Positions 36,665 to 49,500 of a stretch of DNA of 64,000 nucleotides are shown in pieces. Location: the NCBI RefSeq assembly GCF_000499845.2, contig NC_023754.2:29341869-29405868 (forward strand), read 5' to 3'. A model generated the notes under the pieces. It saw nothing but the letters and a program-made list of their open reading frames with translations, was not told the DNA's origin and ran no database searches. Each line of letters begins with the position of its first letter. Within the stretch, counting starts at the first letter, position 1. The position numbers and the translations under genes were made by a program. Source of the stretch: Phaseolus vulgaris. Its lineage: Eukaryota > Streptophyta > Magnoliopsida > Fabales > Fabaceae.

Positions 36665-39624
36665 TATTGTTGAAGCCCAGTATACTTACTTTCCTGGACC
36701 AGAAATTGCAACCACAGTAAGCAGATCATTGCGAGTCAAGCCCAAAAGTAAGTTCAACAGGCCAAATACAAATCCAAGACATATCTTATAGAAGTTTTTT
36801 TTGAATAATTTTTTTAATTTATATATAAATTAATTTTAATTTATAAACATTGTATTATGTTTAGAAATGTATCTGGAGAAACTTATCCAATAAATACTTT
36901 CTAGTATAGATTTGGCATACGATATTCCTGATTATTGTTGTTGCAAATTGGGATGAATAGTTAATATGTTTAAGTCAGAATCTGTACTTGTGAGTGTTCC
37001 GTAAAATCAGTTTGTCCTTTTCAAATGAGAATATATTTGATTTAGGTGAAGCATGGTGTTGTGGTGACAATACTAAACGGTGTGAAAAGAGGTTGTGATC
37101 CCAGCTATTTGGCATGCAAAATGAAAGATTGGAAAGTAAAAAAAGAAGGAGAACTTTTTGTGAAGGTGGAATGAACAAGAACTTGCATTAGAAGATTGTT
37201 ACATAGGGTTTCTTATTGATTAGCCAAAACAAGAAAAGAAAGATGTGTGAGGAGTGATAATAGCAATGATGCTTTGTGTCTTTTTCTTTGCTGCTTTATA
37301 AAATTCCTTCATGTATCTTCTTTTATGCTAAGTAACCACATCTTTATAAAGGGAAAACACACACACAGACACCAACATTTTGATATGATCTGGCGATGCT
37401 TCAAGTATGGTGCAATATTTGATAAAGTGGTAAAATAAAAATGATAAGCGTGTGGGAAGAGATACTTGGCATTGCATTTTGAATGACTAAAGTGCTACTT
37501 TTTCATCATTAGTCACTTCTCATACACCATTCTTCACCTTTAAGCTTATTCTTCTTCTCATTATTTTAATTCTTATTTTGCCCTATCTTTGCTCCACCCT
37601 TAAATGCATCATTCATTTTCTTCTCCCTATATGTCAATTCTTTTCGTATTCATGTTCAAGAGGAACCAATTTATGACTCTCTACAAGGTTTAATTGTAGA
37701 GTGTTAAAATTAACATATTGTTTATCCACACTACTTTTTTTATTTTTAAATAAGCTTAATTAATTTTTTTTAGTCTTTTTAAATAAGTTTAATTAACTTT
37801 TTAGTTCATATATTAAGGATACAAAGTTAATTCACTGTAAGAATTTTTTTAAAAATTTAATATGATCTAATTATTTTTAAAAAACGATTTAATGTAGTTT
37901 TTTTTGTTAGATTATTTTTATTAAAATAAATTTAATTAAACGATTTTATTATTGTATGTTAAATTATATATATTGTTACCACTTTCAATAATTTTAAATA
38001 AAGTTAAGACCATCCATCGCATTAAATTATTTTAAAAAAATAATTAGAATTATATTGAACTTTTTTAAAAGTTCGAATCAAATTATTTTAAAAAAAAAAT
38101 TAATACCACATTAAATTTTTTTTAAATTGAATAATGAAATTATTTTTTGATCTTCAACATAAATATAATTAATATAGCAAGAAACGCATATTCTTTACCG
38201 CTGAAATAATCAAATATTTCATTACTTTATAAAAAAATATTTTAAAAAATGGATAAAATCTTCTGTAAAAGAATTTGTTTTCATTTTTTTTTCTGTACTC
38301 CATTTTTTGAATGTAAGTTCAGCATTTACAGTTTTGTTAAATATTTGAAATAAGGGTTGCTGTCACAGTAATTCTATAGAATTTGAATCAGACTTTTATA
38401 TAAAAAAAATGCACATGGATAAAAAAAAATAGTTGCTTTGTTTTGCTTTCTTTTTCTCTATTCTTCTACTACTCTCATGTTTCTCTTTATTGTACGATTT
38501 TTTGAATGTTTAAATTTAAAATCCTAATTATAAAATAAATTGTTTGTTTAAAATTTAAAATTTTAAAAATTGAGAAAAAAAGAAGATAAAGTAAACATAG
38601 CTTAACAACAAGTCAATAATAACATTCATCTCTTTGTAATGCATTTATGATAACTTACACACAAAAATTCATCACTAGTCTTTCAAAATAGGATTGGACA
38701 GAACTTAACCCTTAAAATTCTTCGTAAGGAAAAAATTGTCCAAATAAAAATGTTCCATCCTTCACAATTATTTTTTCACTATATGTTATATATTTATTTA
38801 TTTTTAGTTTACAATAATAGTATTGTGCTCTTTTCTTAATAAAAGTGTTGCATGCAATTGAAGAAGAAACGGTTGTACAGCTAAGTACAAAAAAGAAAAA
38901 TCTACATTATACAATGATAAAATCTTTCTGTTTTATTGAGAATGAGATTTGTGAGGAACAAAGAGTAAATTTGTAAGAACAAAAAAAATGGATGAAGAGA
39001 TGTGAAATTATTTAGATATATTTTTATAATCTGAAACCGCCGTTATAAATACATTTTTAATTAAACACTAAACATACAAATAAAGAAGAAACTCGTTGCC
39101 CCGAGAATATAGTGCTAAAATTTGCAAACTTATATTTAATATGCCAATTATGAAAGCAATATTTTTATTTTAATTGAAAAACAACGCAGAAAACATTTAA
39201 CAAACTGTACCTAAAATTTATTTAAAATACTTAAATATTAGACACACAAGAAATAATGCAACTACAATTTTATAGAAAAATAGGATTGAAAGCCGGTTTA
39301 ATAAATAAAATTAGATTTATGATTGTGAGAAAAAAAATTGAGAATATGATATATCCTAGCTTGTAATCTGAATATTTCTAAAGACATAAGCATTGTGATT
39401 GGGAAGATAAGAATTTATAGGATGGAGCATAATGATTGAATGGCAAAGACAATGATTTGACCGTGCTTCAAAAGCCTTATGCCGCGTGCCCTCGCGCATA
39501 ACTTATTTATAATTTATAATTAACCACACTAGCCCCTTTAATCAAATAAAAAGACTAATTAATTAACCCAAAATATTGAATTTTGTTGTCTTCAAGATTC
39601 AATATATGTAGATACATATAGATA
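36665..39624. other. AT-rich spacer
   Basis: About 3 kb with no gene recognised. It is mostly A/T homopolymer-rich sequence (37700-38600). A small GC island at 39470-39500 (GCCGCGTGCCCTCGCGC) precedes the foldback at 39625. Confidence 0.55.
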
Positions 39625-39782
39625 CATCGATCAGCAGGAACAAAAGGCGTTTTAACTGGGTAGCCCCATCTGCTAAATTCAGGCATATAACAGTGACTCT
39701 AAGAACAGCAGCAACAAAAACTCTGTAATCTAACATGTCAAATGCCCCTGAATTTAGCACTTGTTCCTGCCACTCATCGATG
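39625..39782. other. Three-part inverted repeat (candidate structured RNA)
   Basis: Three blocks pair in nested order: 39625-39631 with 39776-39782 (7 bp), 39634-39643 with 39761-39770 (10 bp, GCAGGAACAA) and 39672-39683 with 39747-39758 (12 bp, GCTAAATTCAGG), all perfect. The loop is about 63 bases. One side carries a 28-base unpaired stretch between blocks where the other has two bases. It ends about 230 bases beyond the stop codon of the minus-strand bHLH gene, so it may lie in that transcript's 3' UTR or be a separate hairpin transcript. I do not recognise a known miRNA in it. Confidence 0.5.
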
Positions 39783-40013
39783 CTAATAATTAAAACACTA
39801 TTGCTATAGCTAATCTATTATTCTCTTCCACCACCACTCTCTAATCATTTACTAGCGTACATCACTTTGCTTTACGTGTCCTCTTTGAATCAACACTCAC
39901 ATTCCCTTTTTTCTCTTTTCTTCTCTTCTTCACCTTTAATTCTTTCTTTACCTTCTTCTTCTTCTTTCCTTTACTTTATAGTTTTTATATGCTCACCGCT
40001 TCTCCACTGCTCT

Positions 40014-42511
40014 CTACCTTCCAATCACTGCACCTCCGAATGTTGGCGTCCAGAAATCAACACTGCTCTCGTTAGCCACCGGGAACGTGCTTGAAATCGG
40101 CACCAAACACAGCCCTCGGCTTCTCAGATCTTCTTTTCGCCCTTCTGACTCCTTCAGATTATCACAATCCTTCAAACACAACAATATACAAATATTTCAA
40201 AATCCACAACAAATCTTTACATATTGAGTGCATGGACCATTACGCAGTGTACATAACATAAGATCTTGAATATAACTTAAACGGTTGAGAATTTTGATAC
40301 ATTCATGATCTTAATCTATTTCTATGTAACATATTCACAAATTTAATTTGTATAAGAGAATTGCTAATATTTGTTTATAGGTATTGTATTAGTGCCAATA
40401 GTAGTGTTGAACCATCTAATAATGCATTAGATAAACCAGAATAGAATTAGCAAACGCTTCATGTTTCAACACATCATTCACTATGGTGATTTTGACTGCA
40501 GTGAATCTATATGTGCCGAGTGCATGTGTGTGCCGCTAGAAACATGAGATAAAATAAAAGTATTATCGTGTACCTGCTGGTGTTGAATGGGAGCTCCATT
40601 TTTAATATATGGAGTGCTTAACACCTGAAATTAAGAATGAAAATTATATTTAAACACTTATAAAAAGCCTTGTGGCTTAACTTTCTTTCTGAAGAACTTG
40701 TATATTATATATGTATGACCCAAGAAAATATATGTTTATATATATATATATGTGTATAATTAGGGTTTTCTTTAAAACAAAGTAAGAACAGTGGAAACGT
40801 ACACTAACTTGGTCATGAAGGAACTTGATGTACTCGATGGCTTCGTGAAGAACGGATGCTGTGTCCGTCTATTAAATTCAACAAGAACATAATATCCGGT
40901 GAGTTTTTACCGTTCAGAGTCTTAAAAGGTAAAGGTTTAAATTCTACCATATCATTGTCAAAGCTGCTGTGAAGAGGAAAAAAGGTGAAACTAAGAACAT
41001 ACAAAAATTTACCTTTCCAAAAGGTGAAACCAATTGCTGAAGAGCAGTGATGCGGTCCCCTAGCTTTTCCTTCCTAACCTGTTCATATATACATATCAGC
41101 TTCATCAATTCTAAAGACTTATTATTAAGAAGGTTAAGCAGTTAGAATAAAATGAAGAAAAAGCAAACTTTGATACTAAATGAAAAATAAACACATGATA
41201 CTACAGTACCTTAAAAGTTGGTAATGGAGATGGAGTCTCAATTCTTTGCCTCTTGAATGCAGGCTCAGAAGAATTTTTCTTCGCGGATGATGCTGCGTCT
41301 GGAGATTCTTCTCTCTTGAGCTGCAGTTGAGCAGATTATCACTGTTAACCCACACAAAAATAAAAAACCTAGCTGGCTAGCCAGCAGTGGATTTATTTAT
41401 AAACTTGGAAACCATTAATTAATTAATTACCTTGTTTAATAGAGTATTGGGAGTGTTGGATTTGTCTTCAAATTTTGGCGTTTGATACTGCGGCTGTGAT
41501 GAAGCAAAAACACCTGCTCTTATGTCATGAAGTGCTTCGGCTGAACCATTCCAGAAAGAAGTGGTGTCGGAAAAGTGCAATCCACTAAGCTGCTGTTTTG
41601 GCGTTGAGGGCTTGAGAAGAGAAGAGATTTTGGACCAAGTTGGTGACAGTTCATTGGAACATGTCCCATAGTTTGCGGTAGATGAAGAATAGGACATGGT
41701 GGGGTTGGTGAAAAGTGAGTTCTGTGGCTGTGGTTGAGCCTCAGGCTCATATAAGCTTTGTATCAAGGTTGAAGGGTAACCATAGGAGGCTGAAACAACT
41801 GGAAAACCATCAGATAATGATCCGGTACTTGTAACAACAGAACTCAGACTTTGCTGATCCAATGAAAATTCTTGGTTCATTGACTTGAAAGCATCAACGG
41901 TGGAATCTTGGCCAGCAGCAGATGAGAAATTCTTTGGACTCCAATCCTTTTGGATTTGTGAATCATGGGAAGAACCACCACCCATGCCTGTTTCTTCTTG
42001 AAGCACAGAATGAAAATCGCTCCCTCTGCAGAGAAAGAAATTCACAGAAGATAAGGATATGCTTGATAAGATGAAGTTCCTTTTTCAAAAGAAACAAGGA
42101 GAAAAAGCTAAAGAAAAACAACTTTTGCTTGCTTTGGACCGTACTAATAACAACATATATTTGTTTTGGTAGATACCCTATTGTGAAAACTTACAATAAA
42201 GATTGATTCCAATTGGATGAAGTTGAAGATGACATGCCAAAACCCATCATTTGTAAGGTGGAATCGATGAGGATGCTACCAGTTCCACTAGCTGAGTCCC
42301 TCTGCTGGGGCTTCTCAACATCAAGAAAACTCAGAGAATTATCAGAAGAAATGAAGTTATTAATGTCCTCAGTGCTTTGCCAGGTGCTGTAGTTTCCTGC
42401 ATCAGCTGCTGCCACGGAACAAGTTGATGACATGAGAGGGAACACACTTCTTGTTGGATTAATATTCCACCAACTTTCACCACAAATAGCAGCTTGAAAC
42501 TCCTCAGCCAT
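40014..42511 (-). CDS. bHLH112-like: bHLH transcription factor, bHLH112-like
   Basis: Minus strand, seven exons read 42511-42195, 42025-41431, 41320-41210, 41078-41013, 40868-40809, 40624-40574, 40169-40014. They join in frame to 451 residues. The N-terminal two thirds is Ser/Gln/Asn-rich and starts MAEEF, with STLQMMGFGMSS near the end of exon 1, as in Arabidopsis bHLH112 (At1g61660, from memory). The bHLH domain is split over exons 3-6: TPSPLPTFK (333-341), VRKEKLGDRITALQQL (342-357), TDTASVLHEAIEYIKFLHDQ (364-383), VLSTPY (384-389). The basic region lacks the His-Glu-Arg triad that reads E-boxes, which is normal for this subgroup. The C-terminus (LCLVPISSTFPVANE, FWTPTFGG) also matches bHLH112. 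Arabidopsis bHLH112 acts in abiotic stress responses; transfer to this gene is inference. Exon 5 uses the less common donor GTTAGT. Confidence 0.94.
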
Positions 42512-42656
42512 GGCTAGACTTGATGCTATGTGTGTGTTTTATCTGGTGAATCTATGTGTCCTTCTGAATTTGCAGATTTGTTTGTATCTTTGAGCTCTTC
42601 TAACACAGTCACACACTTAGAAAGCTTATATGAAAGGTTAGGGAGAGCTTGCGACA

Positions 42657-42665
42657 ATTTATATA
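42657..42665 (-). promoter_or_regulatory. Candidate TATA box of the bHLH gene
   Basis: On the minus strand TATATAAAT lies about 150 bases before the ATG at 42511. It is the best TATA match in the region, with a leader length normal for plant transcription factor genes. Confidence 0.5.
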
Positions 42666-45600
42666 TGGAACGGTTGAAAGGGTACGGCTAGGGAGATTAG
42701 CGGAACGCGGTTGACATTAGAAGAGATGATTTGACAAATGAAAAAAAGAGAAATACAGAATTTTGAATCCAATTCTAATTCTCTTTTTCAAATATAATTA
42801 ATTGCCGTTTGTTTATTTGTCTTGGATTTGTTTTCTCTCTGTCTTACTTTTTCTTAAAAAAATGTGCAATAGTAGTATCTGATGAAGAATGATAATTAAT
42901 ACATCACTGGTGGACATTTGTGTTCCTTATGTGTAAAGTTTCCAGAGTATGATGGTATTCACTATTATCTTCACAGTTGTTGGATCTGTATGCTTTGGAT
43001 GAATAACATCAAATGCTTCAAATTATCATAAATTCAATAAATATTACAATACTCTCGTACAAATATTAGTATTTGATATGTGTATAAACACATAATTTAA
43101 AATATACGTGTTGGACCTGATATAGTTGTTGATGTGATACACGATTATAATAATTAAAAAAGATGTGCTCGGTGATAAAGTTGAGGACCATTTATTGGTC
43201 CAAATGTTTATGATTGAAGACATTGTAGTAGCACTAGCTAGCAGGGTGAATAAGATAAACCCAGTAGGTGAGAAAATTCAGTAATATTTGAATTTTAAAA
43301 CGAACATTGGGTGGACATGACGCTGTAAGAAGGCGCGTGTGCATCACGCGGGTTAGTGAAACTAAAACACAAGTATCTAACTAATACTTGACCAAACACA
43401 AGCAGATTCTGTGAACAGTGGCAGATATTAGCTGAGGAATGAATACATATTTGGCTTAAGGTAGTTAATACATATTAGTTTAGTTACTTTCAACTGCTGC
43501 ACAATACTTGTGTTTCATGTCAAATACTTTTTAATTCAACAAAATGGATAATCCCACTTAATTAACTAATCTTTGTCCTTCAGCTTTTGTTCTATGTCTT
43601 TCAGATTAGATTGTCATACATAATTTCATCGTCTTCACTCAACTCTATAATTTTCGTCACACCTTAGCCTATATTTTATTTACATCATTTTTTCGATTAG
43701 GTAATTACCAAATCATACAATATCCCTACTTTTAATGTAACATCATCATTATGTGACCAAAACAACTATATTTAATTTTTAAGACTTAAATATATTATTC
43801 ATTCTTATAAAGTTAACCAGTTTCGGTTTTACTTTTTAAACACGTCTTTGGTTTTCATTTCTCAAAACATTGAAATTTTGTTTTTTTTTTATTCTTTATT
43901 GTTATATCACATTCATTAATTACTTTTATACTTAGTAAAAGATTAAATCGCCATTTTGATGACTCAAAAAAAACATTTAAATTCCTAAAATTATAAATTA
44001 TCTTATTTATCTTAAATAAACTTGTGAACAAAAAATGGTATTGCGATTGCAGCACACAGTGCGATTTATTACCACTTTGCTTTATAACTTTGTCAGCTAG
44101 GCTGTAATCTTCTCCTGGAAACAATTTCTTCAAGATTTTATATATTGTTAAATAATTTGTATAGATTTCATAACTAACTCGTATAGTTTTAATTTAATAT
44201 AATATAGTTATACATCACTTAGAAGTTATTTTACAACGCATTTATATTAATAACATTTTTATAATATTTCTTTACAACGCATTTATATTAATAACATTTT
44301 TATAATATTTCTTTACAACGCATTTATATTAATAACATTTTTATAATATTTCTTTTATTAAAAAAATATTACTAAATATTTTCATTAATATTTCAATTAT
44401 GTTACTTTTTATAAAAAATATATTATTAAAAAAAATTAATTATATTTTTTACTTTTTATTTAAAAAATGTTACTAAAGTATTTTAGTAATATTTAAAAAA
44501 AATGAAAATATATAACATAAATAAATATTCCGATTTAACCTAAGTGGTTTTAATCGAGTGTAATATTGATTTAATTAAATATTATTTTTAAATTTACTTA
44601 AATCGAACATGATGTTTTTTATCTCTAAAAATTACTTGAAAAGGAATCACAAATCATTAAAACATATGAATACCATAACTTATCTATGAAAATTATATTG
44701 GATAAGAAAAAAAGTGATAATTATTTTAATCAACACAAATTAAAACAAACAAAAATTTCTGAAAAAAAAAATCTCATATAATTTGATGCAATGATGTACT
44801 ACCTCTTAGTCGTTATATATGGGCCCTAAATAATAAACAAAATCTACACGAACAGATAACATATATATGCAATAATATAACTTATTTGTTAAGCACACTA
44901 ATTAATTATATCTGACCAACTGATAATTAGGATTTGCTATCATTTAAGTGGTTAGGAATAAAAGCAAAAATATTTTTACTTTGTAGTGAAAATGGAGTAA
45001 ACGATTTGTATTTCGACTTCTATATTTAATTATTTGTATAACGCAAATGAACATGACTTCTAAAATATGCATATTACTATAATAACCCTTCTCCAAAATA
45101 GATATATTTTGATATGTTATTTATGAGCGACAATGTATTGACTACAAATACCAATTAACTAGTGGAAATTAAAGTCAGTTTTGAGCAATTCTTAGCAGCT
45201 ATCATTATACGATAAAATTGTCAACATAAAATAATATATATTTGGGAAGAAGAATGAAAAGAAAGTTAAAAAAAGTCCAAGTTGATAATTTGGGCAGAAA
45301 CAGAAATTAGGTCAGATCCATAGAAAGTTTCTGTGTCCTTTGAAATTGAGAGGAAATTGACTTATAGGAAAGTTCTTAGAGTTTTGAAATAAACGAAGTT
45401 TACTTTGACAACCTAATGTTGTTGTTTAAGATGGTTCATAGCCTCCACCCTTCAGTGGAAATATTAAACTTTAGAATTTTAATTTGTGAGTTGTAGAATT
45501 TTTTGGTTTACGTACTAATCATGCAACATGTATTCGTGAATCATGGACCACTGCCTAATATTCAGAAGCTTCAAAGGTTCAAACATTTGGCAAATCGTCT

Positions 45601-46410
45601 CATATTTGGACTCTTAATTTCTTTCAAATTTAATTCTTATGCCATATTAGGTTTTACTATATACAAAACACCCATTATGTATTTTATTTAGAGATGAACA
45701 ATTATCTTTATATGATAAATTTGTAATTATTTTTACAACAAATACAAATAAGACCATAAGAGAGATAAATACAAACTAAAATAAGATTATCAATTTTAAA
45801 TTAAAACACATTGTAGAAAAAAAAATAGAAAACAAGTATGTTATATGAATAATAAGTTTTGGTGTATATTTAACAATCACGTATCAGATTGTCAACATTT
45901 ATGATGGTAATATTTAGATATGTGTTGAATTTATATAGACAATTTTTTCTCATTTTGATTGGTGTTTAAATATTTAGAACATATATTACCATTTTTAAAT
46001 GTTAATTATATTATTAATTTTCAAAATATTAAAAGCGACATTTAAATAATAAATAAGTAAAATTTTTGTATTAAACATGATATCAATATTGTTAACTGTG
46101 AATTTTGAAAAAGATCTTATTAATTATGCCGTAAAAGTAACTTTTTATTATTTACTAAATTATATGCTTTCAAATTGTGTGATGCCAAAAATCAGGTTCT
46201 GAAAACAAATTATGTGTCAAGTCTTTGGTGTAGCTTTATTGTTGTAAAAGTTACATCATAGTTTCTTTGTCTCTAGGGAGTTAAAGTTAGAAACATGTTA
46301 GTCTTATAAACAATATACATGTAAAATAATAAAGGTTAGAAAAAAAAAATATATAAGAAATTAGCGAAAATATTTATTAATAAATTTGAGTGGACAAAAT
46401 ATTCTTTAAA
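42666..46410. other. Gene-poor spacer upstream of the bHLH gene
   Basis: About 3.7 kb. The first part should include the bHLH promoter. An inverted GC-rich motif (GCGCGTGTGCATCACGCG, about 43335-43352) stands out about 0.8 kb upstream and contains CGCG cores of the kind bound by CAMTA factors. The rest is AT-rich, with the 41-bp tandem array at 44230. No ORF resembles a protein. Confidence 0.5.
44230..44352. repeat. Tandem repeat, three perfect 41-bp units
   Basis: Units at 44230-44270, 44271-44311 and 44312-44352 are identical. Each begins TTTACAACGCATTTATATTA. Perfect identity in otherwise drifting spacer suggests recent expansion. Confidence 0.95.
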
Positions 46411-46555
46411 TGGCGAAAGTTGACGTCATGCTTATGACCTGGTTGTCATTTAAGGCGGCAAGAGTCAACAGAGGACACACCAAGCATGCGCGCGTGCAAT
46501 AGGCACGTGGGGCCTCTTTGTACCACCATCAGTCAAACCCTAAAAGCTTTGACCC
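46411..46555. promoter_or_regulatory. Isolated cluster of regulatory-type motifs
   Basis: A GC-enriched island of about 145 bases. It contains the palindrome TGACGTCA (46421-46428), the G-box core CACGTG (46504-46509), three W-box cores TTGAC/GTCAA (46464-46468, 46532-46536, 46549-46553), a CATGCGCGCGTGC stretch and a telo-box-like AAACCCTAA (about 46535-46543). No ORF follows on either strand. It may be a distal enhancer, the promoter of a non-coding transcript or the relic of a lost gene. Confidence 0.4.
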
Positions 46556-49500
46556 TTAAGTCTTCACACTAACTTCTTTCTCTTACATTCTATTTATTTT
46601 ATTACCATTTTTTCTCAAACAAAGTATTATATAATATGCAAAAGGAAAGTTAACTGTTTAAAATATAATAACACACGTCGTTTTGTTGTAGTGAATTAGG
46701 ATCACTTAACCAGGTGACACAACTACTTCAGTTTTATTTCAATATTTTTTTTATAATTATTAATCGATATTTAGACAATTAAAAATAAACATTTTCTCTC
46801 ATCCATCATGTCACTCTAACAATAATCTTTTATCTATTGATTTATTAATCAATGTCTAAGGACATTAGTTAACGAAACTTACTCTTAATGTATTTTTTTT
46901 AAAGAAAGTATTAAAATAATTTAAGCAATATTAACTTCTTGAAATCATCTAATTTTATCTTATAGATAATTTATGCATAATATTTTATTAAAAAACTCAC
47001 GTTCTACTATATTTTTTAATCAAGAGCACAATTTTGAATCTAATTGGGTCGTATTCAAATGAGAATTTTTATTATTATCGTTTATTACTATTATATCTAT
47101 AATTAAAAGAAAATATGAATTCGAGAGGAGAGAGGAAAAAAAACGCGCATGAGATAAAATGATAATAAAAAAAGCGTGACAAAAAAAAGAGTAAAATAAA
47201 TTATAATAAAAAAGTGTTAAAAAAACATATAAAAAAATACATAACTAAAGTAGATTAACATAATTAGCTATCACCTTTTAGTTTTGTTCAGTCATTTAAT
47301 TTAATCAAAATTGAGAAGTTTATACCAATAACTAATATGAAAGTTTTAGATATACTAAAAAAAATTTGTTTATATTAACCAATAATATACTAACAGGAAT
47401 TATACTCTAAACAACTGAAAACCTGATAGGTTGAGAATGGTATTCAACAATAGTTTGATTTTTTACTGAAATTAAATATATCCTAATTTAAAGATTAGGA
47501 GATAAGATCTAATTAAACACTATAAACATGATTAAGAGATCATTGGACATATTAATCTTAATATAAAAAAAAAATCAACAAAAAATTATAAATACGAAGA
47601 GACCCTATAATAAAAAAGTAATTGAAAGAGAGAACCGAAAGAGTAAAGACCTAGAAGAATGAAAAGATTTAATAAAAATTGTAAGAAGACGAATTGATAT
47701 TTAAACTAATACATCTGATTTAACTCTTTCCATTCTTCATATTTAAATTTTAAAATATCCCTTCACATTCCTCATAATTGTTCTGGTTTTCTTTTCCTGT
47801 GATCCACATTTTCATAAAAATGGTTTTTGTATTTTTAAAATTTCTTTTATAACTAGTTTTGGGACTTTGAAAACATATAGAAACAAATGTGGAAGGACAT
47901 ATATAACATATTTTAATCAAGCAAATTCTATTCATAAAAGGATATAAATATCTTTCTTTCCGACGTAGCCTCTTCCTAATTTTATGTAAATTGGTGTTCC
48001 AAAATTTTAATTTTCTACGATTTTCTCCAATTACTATCCCAAATATGTGAAAGGTACATATATTATTGTAAAATTCAAAATGACAGTAAATACATTTAGT
48101 TTGTTATCATTAACCCTAACTCCTCCCAATTTACTGTTAAAGAAATTGACTTTGTGGTTGGATGCAACTACAAAGAAGATGTTTTGAATATTATCCTTAA
48201 ATATGAATAACATTATTCCTTGTAAAAACTTAATTTCTTCCTTTAACAAAAACATACTCATAAACTAGCAAAAATATGTTAACATTGTATTAGATTGTCG
48301 TATATATCGAAGATATCATAATTTAGTGTTTTTCTATTTTATTCCTATCTTTTTCTGGCATCTACACCACATAGATGTTGAAGAATATTTTTGGTTGTAG
48401 GAAAAAATGTAGAAAAAGGTGACATCACATAATTTAGATTAAATTGCATCCACAGTTTGGTCTACAGACGTATTGACCCCGTTACCAACAAATGTAACAA
48501 GGGACTATTGTTTAGGTCCAAACCCTTTTTTGGACTTTCTTTCTTGTCTTCTTTTCTTCTTAAAATGTTCCCTCTTTGCAGAGGACAAATTAACCATCCT
48601 GGACCCATTATTCTTCACCCTTTACAACTCCCTTTAAAACACATTTTATTAACCATTTTTAACCCACATCATATCATTTATTAAAAGTAAAAAAATCACA
48701 ATAATACTTTTTTTTTTACCTTTGATGATAGATATATTTATTTTTTCTATTATTAATATTTTTTTCTGATTAAAAGAATTATTATAGACACTACAATCAT
48801 GTGAGAAGCATTTCATTAATGACAGATATGTTTTAAACGAGTACTTTTTGTGTATTCTATTGTTGACGCCATGCTTATGTAATATTGACGTCGGCAATTT
48901 CACAAAAGTCGTATAAAATTCAATTTATCCCAAAATGTTAACAGCAAGATATATTAGTCTCAAAGTAAATATTTTACAATCATATTATTTCATTTTTTAT
49001 TATTAAATATATTTATTAACTTTTATATTTAATTACTTTATAATTCGAGTTTCCAAATTTGCACATTATCTTCGCTCTATTATAAGTTGCTACGTGGCAC
49101 CGAGTTAAAAAATCATTTAACAAGGATTTGTCGACCCTGGGTTATTTTTCCTCCAACCAGGCCAATGCTGATTGATAACTATAATTTTGGATTATAAACA
49201 ATCACAAGTGAATAATGAATATTAAAAGTTAATTATTGGTCACATGACCACCACAAAAACTACCTATATTTTCTTTTAATTTTAATCACTCGAATAAGAT
49301 CTCATTATTTGTTGAATTTTTCTTAGGTCTAGTGTACACAAAGGCGTAATTTCGATGAAAGTTTTAAATGTGGAAGCATGTATATATATTGTAATTGTAA
49401 AAATGCTTAGAAGTAGAATATTTCTATATTGCAGAAACACATTTTTGTTCTTTATGTTTTTCTTTCAACAAAAATAAATAAAATAAAATAAAACACTTTA

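Noticed and set aside
48457..48684. 75-codon ORF in a GC-richer island
   Set aside because: No recognisable motif, no conserved start context, and composition like spacer.
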